Origin: SKLM01 sp964514285
GTDB lineage: Bacteria; Chloroflexota; Anaerolineae; B4-G1
Assembly (NCBI GenBank): GCA_964514285.1
Contig: CAZEQC010000012.1
Span: forward strand, 1-64,000
Direction: 5' to 3'
Length of the DNA stretch: 64,000 bases
Part shown: one piece after another, positions 42,831 to 52,139 of the stretch
Layout of the letters: each line of letters begins with the position of its first letter
Numbering within the stretch: the first letter of the stretch is position 1
Position numbers and translations under genes: made by a program
Notes under the pieces: model-generated
Seen by the model: the letters and a program-made list of their open reading frames with translations, nothing else
Databases searched by the model: none
Told to the model about the DNA's origin: nothing

Positions 42831-45329
42831 ATGTCGAGAAGCCGTCAATTCACACGGCTCGTTTTCTCTTTGCAGAGCCTCTGGAATCTGCTCACCGAGC
42901 CCTCGCCTACCATTAAGCAACCCGATCGGCGTCGGCAGTCGAGGCTGCTGTCCGTCTCGCTGGTGATTTTGGTTGGACTGCTCGCTTCGGGGATCGCTGC
43001 CATCCGGCTGGCACCATCCAGGGAACTCTACCCCGGAGACGAAGACCTGATTGTCGGCGCAGTCATACTGGCGTCGCTTCTCCTTGCCTACATCCTCAAT
43101 CGGAATACGCATTACACCCTGGCAGCCCTCATCACCGTCATCGCTCCAGAGATTGGCATCTTTGCATCGACGGTCGTCGTGTGGCTGGGGAGATCGCCGT
43201 ACTACGATTCCGGAGACGTCAACCTCCTCGTCTACACCATTATGCCCGTCCTATTTGCCAGCATGCTGCTCTCCGTTCGAGCTCTGATAGGGCTTGTGCT
43301 TTTCAACACCGTGGTTATGGTCGGATTGCCGACCTTCTTCCGTCATATAGCCATCGTCGATATCGTCCTCGGCCCCCTGCTTTTCAGCCTGGCCATATCG
43401 GCCTTGGTGCTCCTGGTAACTCGCCAGCGGAACAAGCTGGAGAGGGACCGACGCACTCAACTCACTCAGCAGAAGGAACGGTATCAGAGCCTTTTCAACC
43501 GCGTCCCCGTGGGGCTTTACCGCACCACGCCCCAGGGCAAGATCCTCGACGCCAACAGAGCGCTCGTCAGCCTCCTCGGTTTCGCAGACCGTGAGACCCT
43601 GCTTGCCGTGCCTATCACGGACCTCTTCGTCGATCAGAGCATGCGCAAGCAGGAATTAGCTATCCTCCACGAGGAGAACATCCTTCGTGATTTCGAGATC
43701 CAACTACGCCGTTGGGATGGAGAGATCATCTGGGCCCAGGACACATGCCGAACCGTAAGAGATGATGAAGGGCAAATACTCTACTTCGAGGGAGGCCTGG
43801 AGGACATTACAAAGCGAAAAAAGGCCGAGGAGGCCCTACGAGAGAGCGAGGAGCGCTTCAGGAATATCTTCGAGAACGCCCCCATCGGTATTTACCGCAC
43901 GACGCCCGATGGGCAGATCATTATGGCCAATGCCACCCTGATTGATATGCTGGGCTATGACTCTTTCACAGACCTTAGCCAGCGCGACCTGGAAAGCGAG
44001 GGGTTCCATGGCGACTCTCCACGTTCAGCCTTCAAGCGACGTATCGCGGCAAAAGACAGAGTAACTGGCCTGGAGTCCGCCTGGGAGCGAAAGGGCGGAG
44101 CTACGCTGTTCGTCCGCGAGAATGCCCGAGTTGTTCGCGATCAGGACGGCACCGTGTTGTACTATGAGGGGACGGTCGAGGATATCACGGAGCGTAAGGA
44201 GATGGAGGAGCGGCTGCGGCGGCAAGAAAGATTGGCTGCCATCGGTCAAATGGCCGGGGGCATCGCTCACGACTTCCGTAACTTCCTCACCAGTATCATT
44301 CTCTATGCCCAACTGCCTCTCCGGAAATCAGACGCACCTGCCGATGTGGAGACTTCTCTGGAGACCATCGTCAGCGAGGCCCGGCAAGCGGCGAATCTCG
44401 TTCAACAGATCCTCGACTTCAGCCGCCGATCAACGATGAAGACCGAGTTGATCGACCTATACCAATTCACAAGAGAGGTCACCTACATCCTCCAAGAGAC
44501 CATCCCGGAGATCATCGACATCACGTTGCAGGGCACATCCGACTGCTGCCCCGTCAAGGCCGATCCCACACGGATTCAACAAGTGCTGATGAACCTGACG
44601 TTGAACGCTCGCGATGCTATGCCGGAGGGCGGCGATCTGCTCATCGCTCTCGCCCGAGTGGAGATCGAGGTTGGCGAGGAACCGCTACCCGGGATGGGAC
44701 CAGGTCTGTGGGCACGCCTGACCGTATCGGACACCGGCACCGGGTTGAGCGACGAGGCCCAGGAGCATCTCTTTGAACCTTTCTTTACCACCAAGGAGCC
44801 CGGCAAAGGCACCGGCCTGGGATTGGCTCAGGTTTATGGCATCATCAAACAACACCAAGGATATATCGACGTCCAGACCGCGGCTGGCGAGGGGACCGCG
44901 TTCCGTATCTACCTACCGCTTCACCAAGGTGAGGAAAGGCCACCAGTGGAAGAGCCGCCAGAGCTCATACCGGGACAAGGAGAGCTCATCCTCTTGGTAG
45001 AGGATGAGAGAAAGGTCCGTGAGGCAACCCGACAGATTCTGGAATCGTTAGGCTATCGCGTCCTGGCGGCAGCAAATGGCCGCGAGACAGAGGCACTCGC
45101 CCAGGATAGAGACTTCGACATCCTCATCACTGATCTGGTGATGCCGGACATAGGCGGGCGGGCCTTGATCAAGTCCTTGAAAGAGAAACGCCCGGACCTG
45201 AAGGCCATTGCTATGACCGGCTATGCATTGGAGGATGAGCTGCAAGATCTCACTGTGGAGGTCCTCCAGAAACCTCTAGACTTAGAGACGCTGTCTCAGG
45301 CGATACGTCGCGCTCTGGAAGCAGATTGA
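42831..45329 (+). CDS. Hybrid sensor histidine kinase: membrane domain, two PAS, HisKA, HATPase, receiver
   Basis: An 832-residue membrane kinase. Hydrophobic helices lie at about 40-200 (six or so), followed by two PAS domains (about 220-335 and 340-455) that share the pattern VPVGLYRTTPxGKI and APIGIYRTTPDGQI. Each has a C-terminal ITxRKxxEE PAC motif. HisKA has the phosphoacceptor His480 in GGIAHDFRN, and HATPase has LTLNARDAM, DTGTGL and GTGLGLAQ. The receiver (about 720-832) has phospho-accepting Asp768. Ligand is unknown. It heads a same-strand cluster of kinases around an orphan binding protein and ends one base before the assembly gap. Confidence 0.85.
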   Translation: MSRSRQFTRLVFSLQSLWNLLTEPSPTIKQPDRRRQSRLLSVSLVILVGLLASGIAAIRLAPSRELYPGDEDLIVGAVILASLLLAYILNRNTHYTLAALITVIAPEIGIFASTVVVWLGRSPYYDSGDVNLLVYTIMPVLFASMLLSVRALIGLVLFNTVVMVGLPTFFRHIAIVDIVLGPLLFSLAISALVLLVTRQRNKLERDRRTQLTQQKERYQSLFNRVPVGLYRTTPQGKILDANRALVSLLGFADRETLLAVPITDLFVDQSMRKQELAILHEENILRDFEIQLRRWDGEIIWAQDTCRTVRDDEGQILYFEGGLEDITKRKKAEEALRESEERFRNIFENAPIGIYRTTPDGQIIMANATLIDMLGYDSFTDLSQRDLESEGFHGDSPRSAFKRRIAAKDRVTGLESAWERKGGATLFVRENARVVRDQDGTVLYYEGTVEDITERKEMEERLRRQERLAAIGQMAGGIAHDFRNFLTSIILYAQLPLRKSDAPADVETSLETIVSEARQAANLVQQILDFSRRSTMKTELIDLYQFTREVTYILQETIPEIIDITLQGTSDCCPVKADPTRIQQVLMNLTLNARDAMPEGGDLLIALARVEIEVGEEPLPGMGPGLWARLTVSDTGTGLSDEAQEHLFEPFFTTKEPGKGTGLGLAQVYGIIKQHQGYIDVQTAAGEGTAFRIYLPLHQGEERPPVEEPPELIPGQGELILLVEDERKVREATRQILESLGYRVLAAANGRETEALAQDRDFDILITDLVMPDIGGRALIKSLKEKRPDLKAIAMTGYALEDELQDLTVEVLQKPLDLETLSQAIRRALEAD

Positions 45330-45330
45330 T

Positions 45331-45430
45331 NNNNNNNNNNNNNNNNNNNNNNNNNNNNNNNNNNNNNNNNNNNNNNNNNNNNNNNNNNNNNNNNNNNNNN
45401 NNNNNNNNNNNNNNNNNNNNNNNNNNNNNN
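45331..45430. other. Assembly gap of 100 N
   Basis: Exactly 100 N, a conventional placeholder length. The eight bases before it (AGATTGAT, 45323-45330) are repeated immediately after it (45431-45438), so the flanking contigs may simply overlap there. No sequence claim can be made inside it. Frames running through it are meaningless. Confidence 0.98.
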
Positions 45431-45443
45431 AGATTGATACGCT

Positions 45444-46766
45444 ATGAGAAGAGATGCTGGGCCATTTATCAGATGTATCGTCGTGTTGATGCTTGCCGGG
45501 TTCGTCGGCGGATGCACTCCACTTCCCACGCCTGAGCCGACGCCCACGGTCACGGCTGTGCCCACCGAGCCTCTCAGAGACGTTTTTCTCACACTCGGCG
45601 GCTGGAGGACGGCTACGGGACGTATGAATCAGCTGCTCAACGAGTTTCACAAGGCCCATCCTCATATAGTGGTCAGGTTCGATCCTTCTGAATCTGCCGA
45701 GTATGACTCCATCCTAGAGGCCCAGCTAGAAACAGGCACCGCCCCCGACCTGGTCTATCTCCGCTCCTTTTCCACATCGCGTCACCTCTTCGAGCAGGGC
45801 TATCTGGTACCTCTCGGCGATCTCCCTGGCCTGCGTGAGCACTTCGATACGGCCGTAATCTCTGCGTGGGCAGCCGAGGGCGACATCCCTTACGCGGTAC
45901 CCTTCACGGCCACCTCCCACGGTATCTATTACAACCAAGATCTCTTCCAGGAGCTCTCACTGGAGACTCCCGAGACTTGGGAGGACCTACTGGCGGCGGC
46001 GGCGGCTCTACAAGATGCTGGGATCATCCCCTTCGCCAACGGCACCAAAGCGGAGTGGACAGCTGCGGAGACGATCTTCATGAATCTGGCCCCCAGCTTC
46101 ATTGGCGGGCGCGAAGGCCGTATGGCCTATTTGAACGGGGAGCGCTGTTTTGACGATCCTTCTATGGGATCCGCCTTCCAGGCTGTGGAGGATCTGGCAC
46201 CTTTCTTCCCCGAGAACCACGAACTCCTGGGCTACATCGACAGCCTGCAGCTCTTCATACAGGGCAAAGCAGCTATGTGGATGAGCGGCTCATGGGACAT
46301 CCCCTACTTCGAGGAAGCCGAACCGGATTTTGCCTGGAGCATCTTTGCGGTTCCTCCTCCGCCCGGTCAGCTTGGCTACGTCACCTTTCACCTCGATGTA
46401 GGGATTGGGCTGAACGTAGCTTCAACCTATAAGGACGAGGCGATGACCTTTCTCACCTGGATGACCCGGCCCGAGTTCGGCGAACTGCTCGGCAATGAGA
46501 TGCCCGGGTTTTTCCCTATGCATCGCAATCCCCCCACCCTCGAGAACAAGCACGCCAACGCCTTCTTGGCCTTGAATCAAGGCCGGGGCACCGACATCCG
46601 CTTCGTCTGGGAGGAACTTCGGGAGGGGACGCCCAGCGCCTATACGCTGATCCAGTCAGGGACGCTGGATGTCCTCCGGGACAAACGGACTCCTGAGGAA
46701 GCTGCCGAGGCCCTTCAAGCAGGTTTGGCGTCCTGGTTCGAGCCAGCGCAACGGTGCGACGAATGA
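45444..46766 (+). CDS. Orphan family-1 extracellular solute-binding lipoprotein
   Basis: A 440-residue ABC-type binding protein (sugar-binding SBP_bac_1 class). A signal peptide ends in VGGC with Cys at about residue 24, then a Pro/Thr linker. The core has LNEFHKAHPHIVV, TGTAPDLVYL, IPYAVPFTATSHGIYYNQDLF and QGKAAMWMSGSWD, all typical of family 1. No permease or ATPase gene is nearby; instead it sits between two membrane kinases on the same strand. I infer that it may serve as an extracytoplasmic ligand sensor for a kinase rather than a transporter. The SD is weak, and the promoter region may lie under the gap. Confidence 0.85.
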   Translation: MRRDAGPFIRCIVVLMLAGFVGGCTPLPTPEPTPTVTAVPTEPLRDVFLTLGGWRTATGRMNQLLNEFHKAHPHIVVRFDPSESAEYDSILEAQLETGTAPDLVYLRSFSTSRHLFEQGYLVPLGDLPGLREHFDTAVISAWAAEGDIPYAVPFTATSHGIYYNQDLFQELSLETPETWEDLLAAAAALQDAGIIPFANGTKAEWTAAETIFMNLAPSFIGGREGRMAYLNGERCFDDPSMGSAFQAVEDLAPFFPENHELLGYIDSLQLFIQGKAAMWMSGSWDIPYFEEAEPDFAWSIFAVPPPPGQLGYVTFHLDVGIGLNVASTYKDEAMTFLTWMTRPEFGELLGNEMPGFFPMHRNPPTLENKHANAFLALNQGRGTDIRFVWEELREGTPSAYTLIQSGTLDVLRDKRTPEEAAEALQAGLASWFEPAQRCDE

Positions 46767-46811
46767 GCCCCAGAGCGAGATCCTGACACACCCCACACTG
46801 AGGAGATACCG

Positions 46812-48881
46812 ATGCAGAAGACCCGTGAGCGTCAGTTTGGCCCAGGAGCGCTCCTGGGCTACCTACTCGGTATCGTGCTGGTGGTTGGGATCGGAATACT
46901 GGCTGTCGTCCAACTCAGACGAATCAGCAAGACAGTGGACGAACTCACCAATGATTTGGCTGTCGAGAGGGGTTTAGCCAAGGATATCGTCAACCAGGTT
47001 CTCTTGACCCGCTTCTACGCACAACAGCACGTCAATACCCAGAAACAGGGGGACGTGGATCGTTTCAGCGAGGCATTCGGCCATCTTGAAAACCTCTTGG
47101 TCATCGCCGACGAGAAGATCACCGATCCCCAACGGAGGGAAATGCTCAAGCGCATCAACACGGCCGCTGGAGTATACGAGGAGACGTTCAAGGAGGTCGC
47201 CCTCCTCATCAGGAATACACAACGCATCGATGCTGAGATTCTGGACATCCAGGAGCACGTGATGCGGGATAAGCTAACAGCGCTGCGAGTGCATAGCGTC
47301 TTCCTCGAGGATCCAAGCGTATTTCTCGCCTTCGGCAACGCACAGAACGCGTTGGAGCGGATGCGCTCCAGCACCCTCAAGTTCCTGCTGGAGAGAGATG
47401 CCAAGCACGCCGTTCAGTTCGAGATGACCTCTCAGGAGGCCCAAGCCGCTTTCTCCAGCCTGGAAGCCAACCTCCAAGACCCTGTTCAGCGAGAAAACTT
47501 CGCCGAGGCTCAGACAGCGGCCAATCTTTACTACGAAGGTATGGAGGAAATCCAGTCAGACCAGGTCAGGCTGCGAAAGCTGCTCGCCAGGATGGAGGAG
47601 TTGGAGCCCGAAATCACCGGCATGGCCTCGGGCATAGCTTCCAGCGTCGAAGAGGCGTTTGAGTCACGAAACGCATCCTCTCAAGTGCTGATTGCACAGG
47701 CACGATTCGTCCTGGTCGCGACGACGGTCATCGCCGTCGTGACGGGCCTCGGACTGGGTGGCGTCATTGTCCGACGGGCCGCTGAAAGAAAACGAGCTCA
47801 CGAGGCACTCCAGAACAGCGAAGCGCGCTACCGGACGTTGTTCGAGGGCGTTCCTGTGGGGCTGTACCGCTCCACGACGACACGAAAGCTTCTCGATGCC
47901 AATCCGAGCACGGTCAATATGCTGAGATATCCCCACTTGGACGATCTACGCGGGACGGACGTCAATGAACTCTACGTGAACCCGGAGACCCACCAGCGTT
48001 GGGAGACCTTGATGAAGGAGCAAGGTATTGTGCGCAGCTTTGAGGCGCAGCTGCGTCGACACGACGGCGTGATCATCTGGGTGCGGGATACCGCACGCGC
48101 GGTCCTGGATAGCGACGGAGAGCTGCTCCACTACGAGGGCAGTCTTGAGGACATTACCGAGCGCAAACGAGCCGAGGCTGCCTTGCAGGAAGCACAACAA
48201 AAACTCATCGGCCGTGAGAAGCTGGCCGTCTTGGGGCAGTTGGCCGGTGGCGTCGCTCACGAACTCCGCAATCCGCTTGGCGTTATGTCGAACGCCATCT
48301 ACTATCTGGAATTGGTCCACAGCGAGGCCGACCAGGTCACCCGGGAATACCTGGAGATCATCGCACAGGAAATCCAGAACGCAGAGAAAATCATCTCTGA
48401 CTTGTTGGACTTCGGGCGCATCAAGGTCCCTACCAGGAGATCCGTGACCGTCCCCAGCATCGTGGACGCCCTCCTATCCAGCAGTGCCAGCCCTGATGAC
48501 GTGGAGATCACCACGCGCATCCCCAAGGATTTGCCCGAAGTGTTAGTAGACCCTCAGCAGATCGGGCAGATCCTGGGGAACTTGATAACGAATGCATACC
48601 AGGCTATGCCCACAGGTGGCAGCTTGAGCATCGAAGCCCGGACCAAGCTGGATGGCGTCGCCCTCTCTGTCACTGACACAGGAACCGGCATGTCCCTAGA
48701 AACGATGGACAAGCTTTTCGAGCCTCTGTTCACGACCAAGGCGAAGGGCATTGGCCTGGGATTAGCCATCTCCAAATACCTGGTGGAAGCCAATGAGGGC
48801 ACAATCAGCGTAGAAAGCCAAGAGGGTCAAGGAAGCACATTTACCATCTTCTTACCCGTCACGACGGAGGCCGCCGACTAA
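46812..48881 (+). CDS. Membrane sensor histidine kinase with extracytoplasmic helical domain and PAS
   Basis: A 689-residue kinase with two membrane helices (about 12-35 and 295-320) enclosing a mostly helical extracytoplasmic domain of about 260 residues, suited to docking a binding protein. A PAS domain (about 335-450) shares the VPVGLYRSTTT start with the hybrid kinase. HisKA has His483 in GGVAHELRNPLG, and HATPase follows with NLITNAYQAM, DTGTGM and GIGLGLAIS. GAGGAG is well placed before ATG 46812. It begins 45 bases after the binding-protein stop. No receiver is attached; the next gene may supply it. Confidence 0.88.
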   Translation: MQKTRERQFGPGALLGYLLGIVLVVGIGILAVVQLRRISKTVDELTNDLAVERGLAKDIVNQVLLTRFYAQQHVNTQKQGDVDRFSEAFGHLENLLVIADEKITDPQRREMLKRINTAAGVYEETFKEVALLIRNTQRIDAEILDIQEHVMRDKLTALRVHSVFLEDPSVFLAFGNAQNALERMRSSTLKFLLERDAKHAVQFEMTSQEAQAAFSSLEANLQDPVQRENFAEAQTAANLYYEGMEEIQSDQVRLRKLLARMEELEPEITGMASGIASSVEEAFESRNASSQVLIAQARFVLVATTVIAVVTGLGLGGVIVRRAAERKRAHEALQNSEARYRTLFEGVPVGLYRSTTTRKLLDANPSTVNMLRYPHLDDLRGTDVNELYVNPETHQRWETLMKEQGIVRSFEAQLRRHDGVIIWVRDTARAVLDSDGELLHYEGSLEDITERKRAEAALQEAQQKLIGREKLAVLGQLAGGVAHELRNPLGVMSNAIYYLELVHSEADQVTREYLEIIAQEIQNAEKIISDLLDFGRIKVPTRRSVTVPSIVDALLSSSASPDDVEITTRIPKDLPEVLVDPQQIGQILGNLITNAYQAMPTGGSLSIEARTKLDGVALSVTDTGTGMSLETMDKLFEPLFTTKAKGIGLGLAISKYLVEANEGTISVESQEGQGSTFTIFLPVTTEAAD

Positions 48882-48960
48882 GCGATAGAGTAGATGCTGC
48901 ACTCGAAGAGCTGATGAGAGGCCAGACCTGGCGGAACAACTCGAACAAGTGAGGGCTCCT

Positions 48961-50496
48961 ATGAAATCAAAAAGAATCCTCGTGGTAGACGATGACGCTA
49001 ATCTGTGTAGAACGGTCTGTGATATTCTTGAGGCCAAGGGCTATACACCGGCGGTCGCTAGCACAGGCGGAGCAGCTCTCAAGAGCATGGAGAAAGAGAC
49101 GCCCGCTGTTGCGTTGATCGATTTAAGAATGGAAGACCTTTCGGGTATTGAGCTGCTTAGAACGATCAAGAAGCGCTTCCCCCAGACGGAGTGCATCGTC
49201 CTGACGGGACACGCCTCGCAGACATCAGCAATCGAGGCCGTCAATCTAGGGGCCTATGGCTACTTGCAGAAGCCCTACAATGTTGACCAGCTCTTGGTGA
49301 CCGTTCGACGTGCTATCGAGCGGCGCGATGACCGACGGGCTCTGCAGGAAAGCGAGGAGAGATACCGCCGTTTCTTTCAGACGTCACGGGATTGTGCCTT
49401 CATCACGACAAGGGACGGTCGGTGGCTGGACATGAACGAAACAGCCGTCGAGCTTCTTGGATATGACAGCAAGGAAGAGCTGAGAGAGGTCAGGATCTGG
49501 GATCTTTATGCCGACCCAGCGGTGAGTGAGGATCACGCTCACGCGCTGGGGGAGCAAGGCGCTATTAAGGACTACCCGGTTGATCTGCGGCGGAAGAGCA
49601 GCGACGTCATCAACGCCCTCGTCACCGCGGTTTGCTTCAGGGATAAGCAGGACAACGTGAAGGGGTTTCAGGGGACGATTCGCGACATCACTGAAAGGAA
49701 GAAAGCCGAAGAGGCATTGGCGAGCTACGCAGCCGAACTGTCTCAGAAGAACGCCGAGCTGGAGCAGCTTAACGCTCAGAAAGCACAGCTCCTGGGAATC
49801 GCCACCCACGAACTCCGCAACCCCCTGCAGTTCATCCTGACCTACAGTGAATTCCTGCTTGATGAAGCCGCCGATGTGTTGACGGAGCGACAGATCCAGT
49901 TTCTGCTGCTGATCCGTTCATCGAGCGAGTTCATGGCCAGTCTGGTGAATGATCTCTTGGATGTGGCCAAGATCGAGGCCGGTGAGCTCAAGCTGGACCT
50001 GCAACTTACTGACTTGGTCAGCCTCGTCAGACGCAACATCTCTCTAAACAGGGTCTTGGCGGAGAAAAGGGACGTTGACCTGCAATTGCATGATGAGCCG
50101 CTTCCTATGATGGCCCTCGACCCGGTCAAGGCTGAACAAGTGCTGAACAACTTGATCAGTAATGCCATCAAATACGCCCCAGCCGGCACTGTCGTCGACG
50201 TACGCCTTTCTCGGGACGACGACTCTGTGCTACTCTCAGTGCAGGACCACGGGCCTGGCATACCAGCGGACGAATTGGAAAGCGTGTTCCAACCTTTTGA
50301 GACCACCAGCGTCAAGAGTCTTAGCGGTGAACAGGGTACAGGGCTAGGGCTCGCGATCGCTCAGCGTATCGTCCAAGGACATAGAGGGGAGATTTGGGTA
50401 GAGAGCGAGGTCGGCGAAGGGGCAACGTTCTATCTCTCGTTGCCCATAAGGGATGACAAAGGCCCAGATTGCCCAGGAGAGACGTCAATCGAATGA
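48961..50496 (+). CDS. Cytosolic receiver-PAS-histidine kinase hybrid
   Basis: The 511-residue protein has an N-terminal receiver (1-120) with Asp10-12 acidic cluster and phosphoacceptor Asp54 in LIDLRMED, a PAS domain (about 135-245), and HisKA with His283 in IATHELRNPLQ. HATPase has NLISNAIKYAP, DHGPGIP and GTGLGLAIAQ. There are no membrane segments. The order suggests that it receives phosphate from one of the membrane kinases and then controls its own kinase. No DNA-binding output domain is present. GAGG lies six bases before ATG 48961; GTG 48949 is a weaker start. It ends convergent with the glycosyltransferase. Confidence 0.88.
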   Translation: MKSKRILVVDDDANLCRTVCDILEAKGYTPAVASTGGAALKSMEKETPAVALIDLRMEDLSGIELLRTIKKRFPQTECIVLTGHASQTSAIEAVNLGAYGYLQKPYNVDQLLVTVRRAIERRDDRRALQESEERYRRFFQTSRDCAFITTRDGRWLDMNETAVELLGYDSKEELREVRIWDLYADPAVSEDHAHALGEQGAIKDYPVDLRRKSSDVINALVTAVCFRDKQDNVKGFQGTIRDITERKKAEEALASYAAELSQKNAELEQLNAQKAQLLGIATHELRNPLQFILTYSEFLLDEAADVLTERQIQFLLLIRSSSEFMASLVNDLLDVAKIEAGELKLDLQLTDLVSLVRRNISLNRVLAEKRDVDLQLHDEPLPMMALDPVKAEQVLNNLISNAIKYAPAGTVVDVRLSRDDDSVLLSVQDHGPGIPADELESVFQPFETTSVKSLSGEQGTGLGLAIAQRIVQGHRGEIWVESEVGEGATFYLSLPIRDDKGPDCPGETSIE

Positions 50497-50532
50497 ATGA
50501 AGAGGTAACACCCCCTAAGGCCAGTCTTGGTC

Positions 50533-51507
50533 CTAAACCTCGCGCCAATCTGGGATTTGTCCACGATGCTTCCAGCGCCACCATAGGCCGACAGGATACC
50601 CCACCATCTTGGCGACGTCCCCGACGACGCGGATGATCGGGACCCAAAGCGCCGCCCTGAGCTTCCCAGGTGCGCTCATACCATCCCACAAACTCGATAG
50701 CCGACGCCACGGGACCCAGAGCATCCCCGGTATCGCGATCAAGGTGAGCGCCCACCACCATATGTCTCCAATGATCCCAGCAGCCACGATGAGCGGTAGA
50801 GCAACCAGATAGGTCAGATAGCGAATGGCGTGTCTTAGCCGCCACAGATCGGCTTTGCCGTCGCCACGGGCATAGCGGTAGTACTGCAGAAAGAAAGCCC
50901 TCAAACTGGGACGGGGACGGAAGTAGACCAGGGCCTCAGGTGCGAAGACGAACGGGCCAAATCGAGAACGCAGCTGGAAATCAAAGATCAGGTCCTCGCA
51001 GTAGTCGAGCCACTCGGGGTAGCCGCCCACCTCTTTCCACGCGCTCTTGTGAAACGCGACCGAACGACTGGACGGCAAGAAGCGCTCCAAGCGAATGTCC
51101 CGCAGTTCTGGCAACACCGTAGCGCCCATCGCCGTCTCGAACGTGCTCTGTGGATCCGGCCGGAAGAAACCAGCGACGGTCTGGGCCCCCCTGTCTTCCA
51201 GCGGGGCGACGATCCTCTCCAACCACGCCGGATCCAGTCGGACGCCCGCATCCGTTACCGCTATAGCTTCCCCCGTGGCAGCATCGATGGCCACGTTCCT
51301 GCCCTGAGAGATATTGGCACCGCGACGCTGCAAGACTCGCAGATGGAAGCGATCCTCAGCGTGCAGAAGAGACAAAGTGCCATCCGTCGACCCCCCATCG
51401 CAAACGACGACCTCATCCGGCCGACGGGTTTGCGCAGCCAGGCTATCCAGCAGCCTCGGAAGGCTCTGAGCCTCGTTCAATACCGTTAAGATGACGGACA
51501 CTCGCAT
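50533..51507 (-). CDS. Family 2 glycosyltransferase with C-terminal membrane helices
   Basis: The 324-residue GT-A-fold enzyme probably acts in envelope or exopolysaccharide glycan assembly. The N-terminus SVILTVLNEAQSLPRLLDSL and CDGGSTDGT bind the nucleotide sugar. TDAG near residue 88 replaces the usual DxD, and YCEDLIFDFQLR is the acceptor-side ED motif. Two to three hydrophobic helices lie at about 225-265 near the end. The donor and acceptor cannot be read. No glycan cluster surrounds it. An isolated minus-strand gene convergent with the kinase operon. Confidence 0.82.
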   Translation of the reverse strand: MRVSVILTVLNEAQSLPRLLDSLAAQTRRPDEVVVCDGGSTDGTLSLLHAEDRFHLRVLQRRGANISQGRNVAIDAATGEAIAVTDAGVRLDPAWLERIVAPLEDRGAQTVAGFFRPDPQSTFETAMGATVLPELRDIRLERFLPSSRSVAFHKSAWKEVGGYPEWLDYCEDLIFDFQLRSRFGPFVFAPEALVYFRPRPSLRAFFLQYYRYARGDGKADLWRLRHAIRYLTYLVALPLIVAAGIIGDIWWWALTLIAIPGMLWVPWRRLSSLWDGMSAPGKLRAALWVPIIRVVGDVAKMVGYPVGLWWRWKHRGQIPDWREV

Positions 51508-51679
51508 CGCTCAAGATTATACACGACGACCCGTCTGCCGCCAGCCCATCCTGGCAGCCCTCCCTGGCAGCCCTCATAGAGAAACGGCCACCACACGTTT
51601 TCTAGGACTTCAACACAAAATTTTAAGATTCTTGAGCGGCTCGAGCCCCTCTCTTGGCCCTCATTTTTCCCTGTGGGGC
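51508..51679. other. Intergenic region upstream of the cold-shock promoter
   Basis: No gene seen. It contains a near-perfect tandem repeat of CTGGCAGCCCTC around 51547-51572 and a T-rich stretch before the promoter. It is the divergent spacer between the glycosyltransferase and the cold-shock gene. Confidence 0.4.
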
Positions 51680-51708
51680 TTGACGTTTATCTTAAGATAT
51701 GATAGACT
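51680..51708 (+). promoter_or_regulatory. Promoter of the cold-shock gene
   Basis: TTGACG (51680-51685) and TAGACT (51703-51708) have a 17-base spacer. The expected start near 51715 leaves an untranslated leader of about 128 bases, long for a 75-residue protein. TATGAT at 51698 is an alternative -10 with shorter spacing. Confidence 0.5.
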
Positions 51709-51752
51709 AGCAGCATAGGACGCGGTAAGTTAGGTAGTGATGCATCATCCTG

Positions 51753-51773
51753 CCCAGGCTTACGAGGCCTGGG
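51753..51773 (+). repeat. Hairpin in the cold-shock mRNA leader
   Basis: CCCAGGC (51753-51759) and GCCTGGG (51767-51773) form a 7-bp stem with a seven-base loop, roughly 70 bases before the start codon. Long structured leaders are typical of cold-shock mRNAs, where they affect stability and translation with temperature. Confidence 0.5.
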
Positions 51774-51842
51774 TAGTCTGTGTGAGCGCCTCTCCTTGCC
51801 GCCGTAGAAGTAGCAACAGTTATCATAAGGAGAATCTGGAGG

Positions 51843-52070
51843 ATGGAAGGTAAAGAGACCGGAACCGTCAAGTGGTTCAGCAATGACAAGGGCTATGGAT
51901 TCATCTCGCGCGAGGAGGGGGAGGATGTGTTCGTGCACTACTCCGCCATCCAGGGCGGGGGCTTCAAGACGCTCAATGAGGGCCAAAGAGTTGAATTCAA
52001 CGTCGAGGAGGGGGCCAAGGGCCTCCGGGCCGCCAATGTGGTTCCTATCGGAGAGCCAACGGGCTTCTAG
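51843..52070 (+). CDS. csp: Cold-shock-domain protein
   Basis: A 75-residue single OB-fold nucleic-acid chaperone of the CspA family. TGTVKWFSNDKGYGFI contains RNP1 (KGYGFI) and VFVHYSAI contains RNP2. It likely binds single-stranded RNA and prevents secondary structure. A short Gly-Pro-containing tail follows the usual end of the domain. The SD AAGGAG lies about ten bases before ATG 51843, with a second GGAGG directly abutting it. Leader length and the downstream hairpin at 52140-52178 suggest a monocistronic transcript. Confidence 0.95.
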   Translation: MEGKETGTVKWFSNDKGYGFISREEGEDVFVHYSAIQGGGFKTLNEGQRVEFNVEEGAKGLRAANVVPIGEPTGF

Positions 52071-52139
52071 GCGAAGCAACTAACTGACCGCGTCGGATTG
52101 AGGCACGCAGCCCGGCGTGTCGAAGATGCGCACAAGGGA

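Noticed and set aside
45326..45665. Frames running across the N gap
   Set aside because: They are translated from N and carry no information.
51547..51572. Tandem CTGGCAGCCCTC repeat as an operator
   Set aside because: Only two near copies, upstream of the promoter and without symmetry; too little to support a regulatory call.
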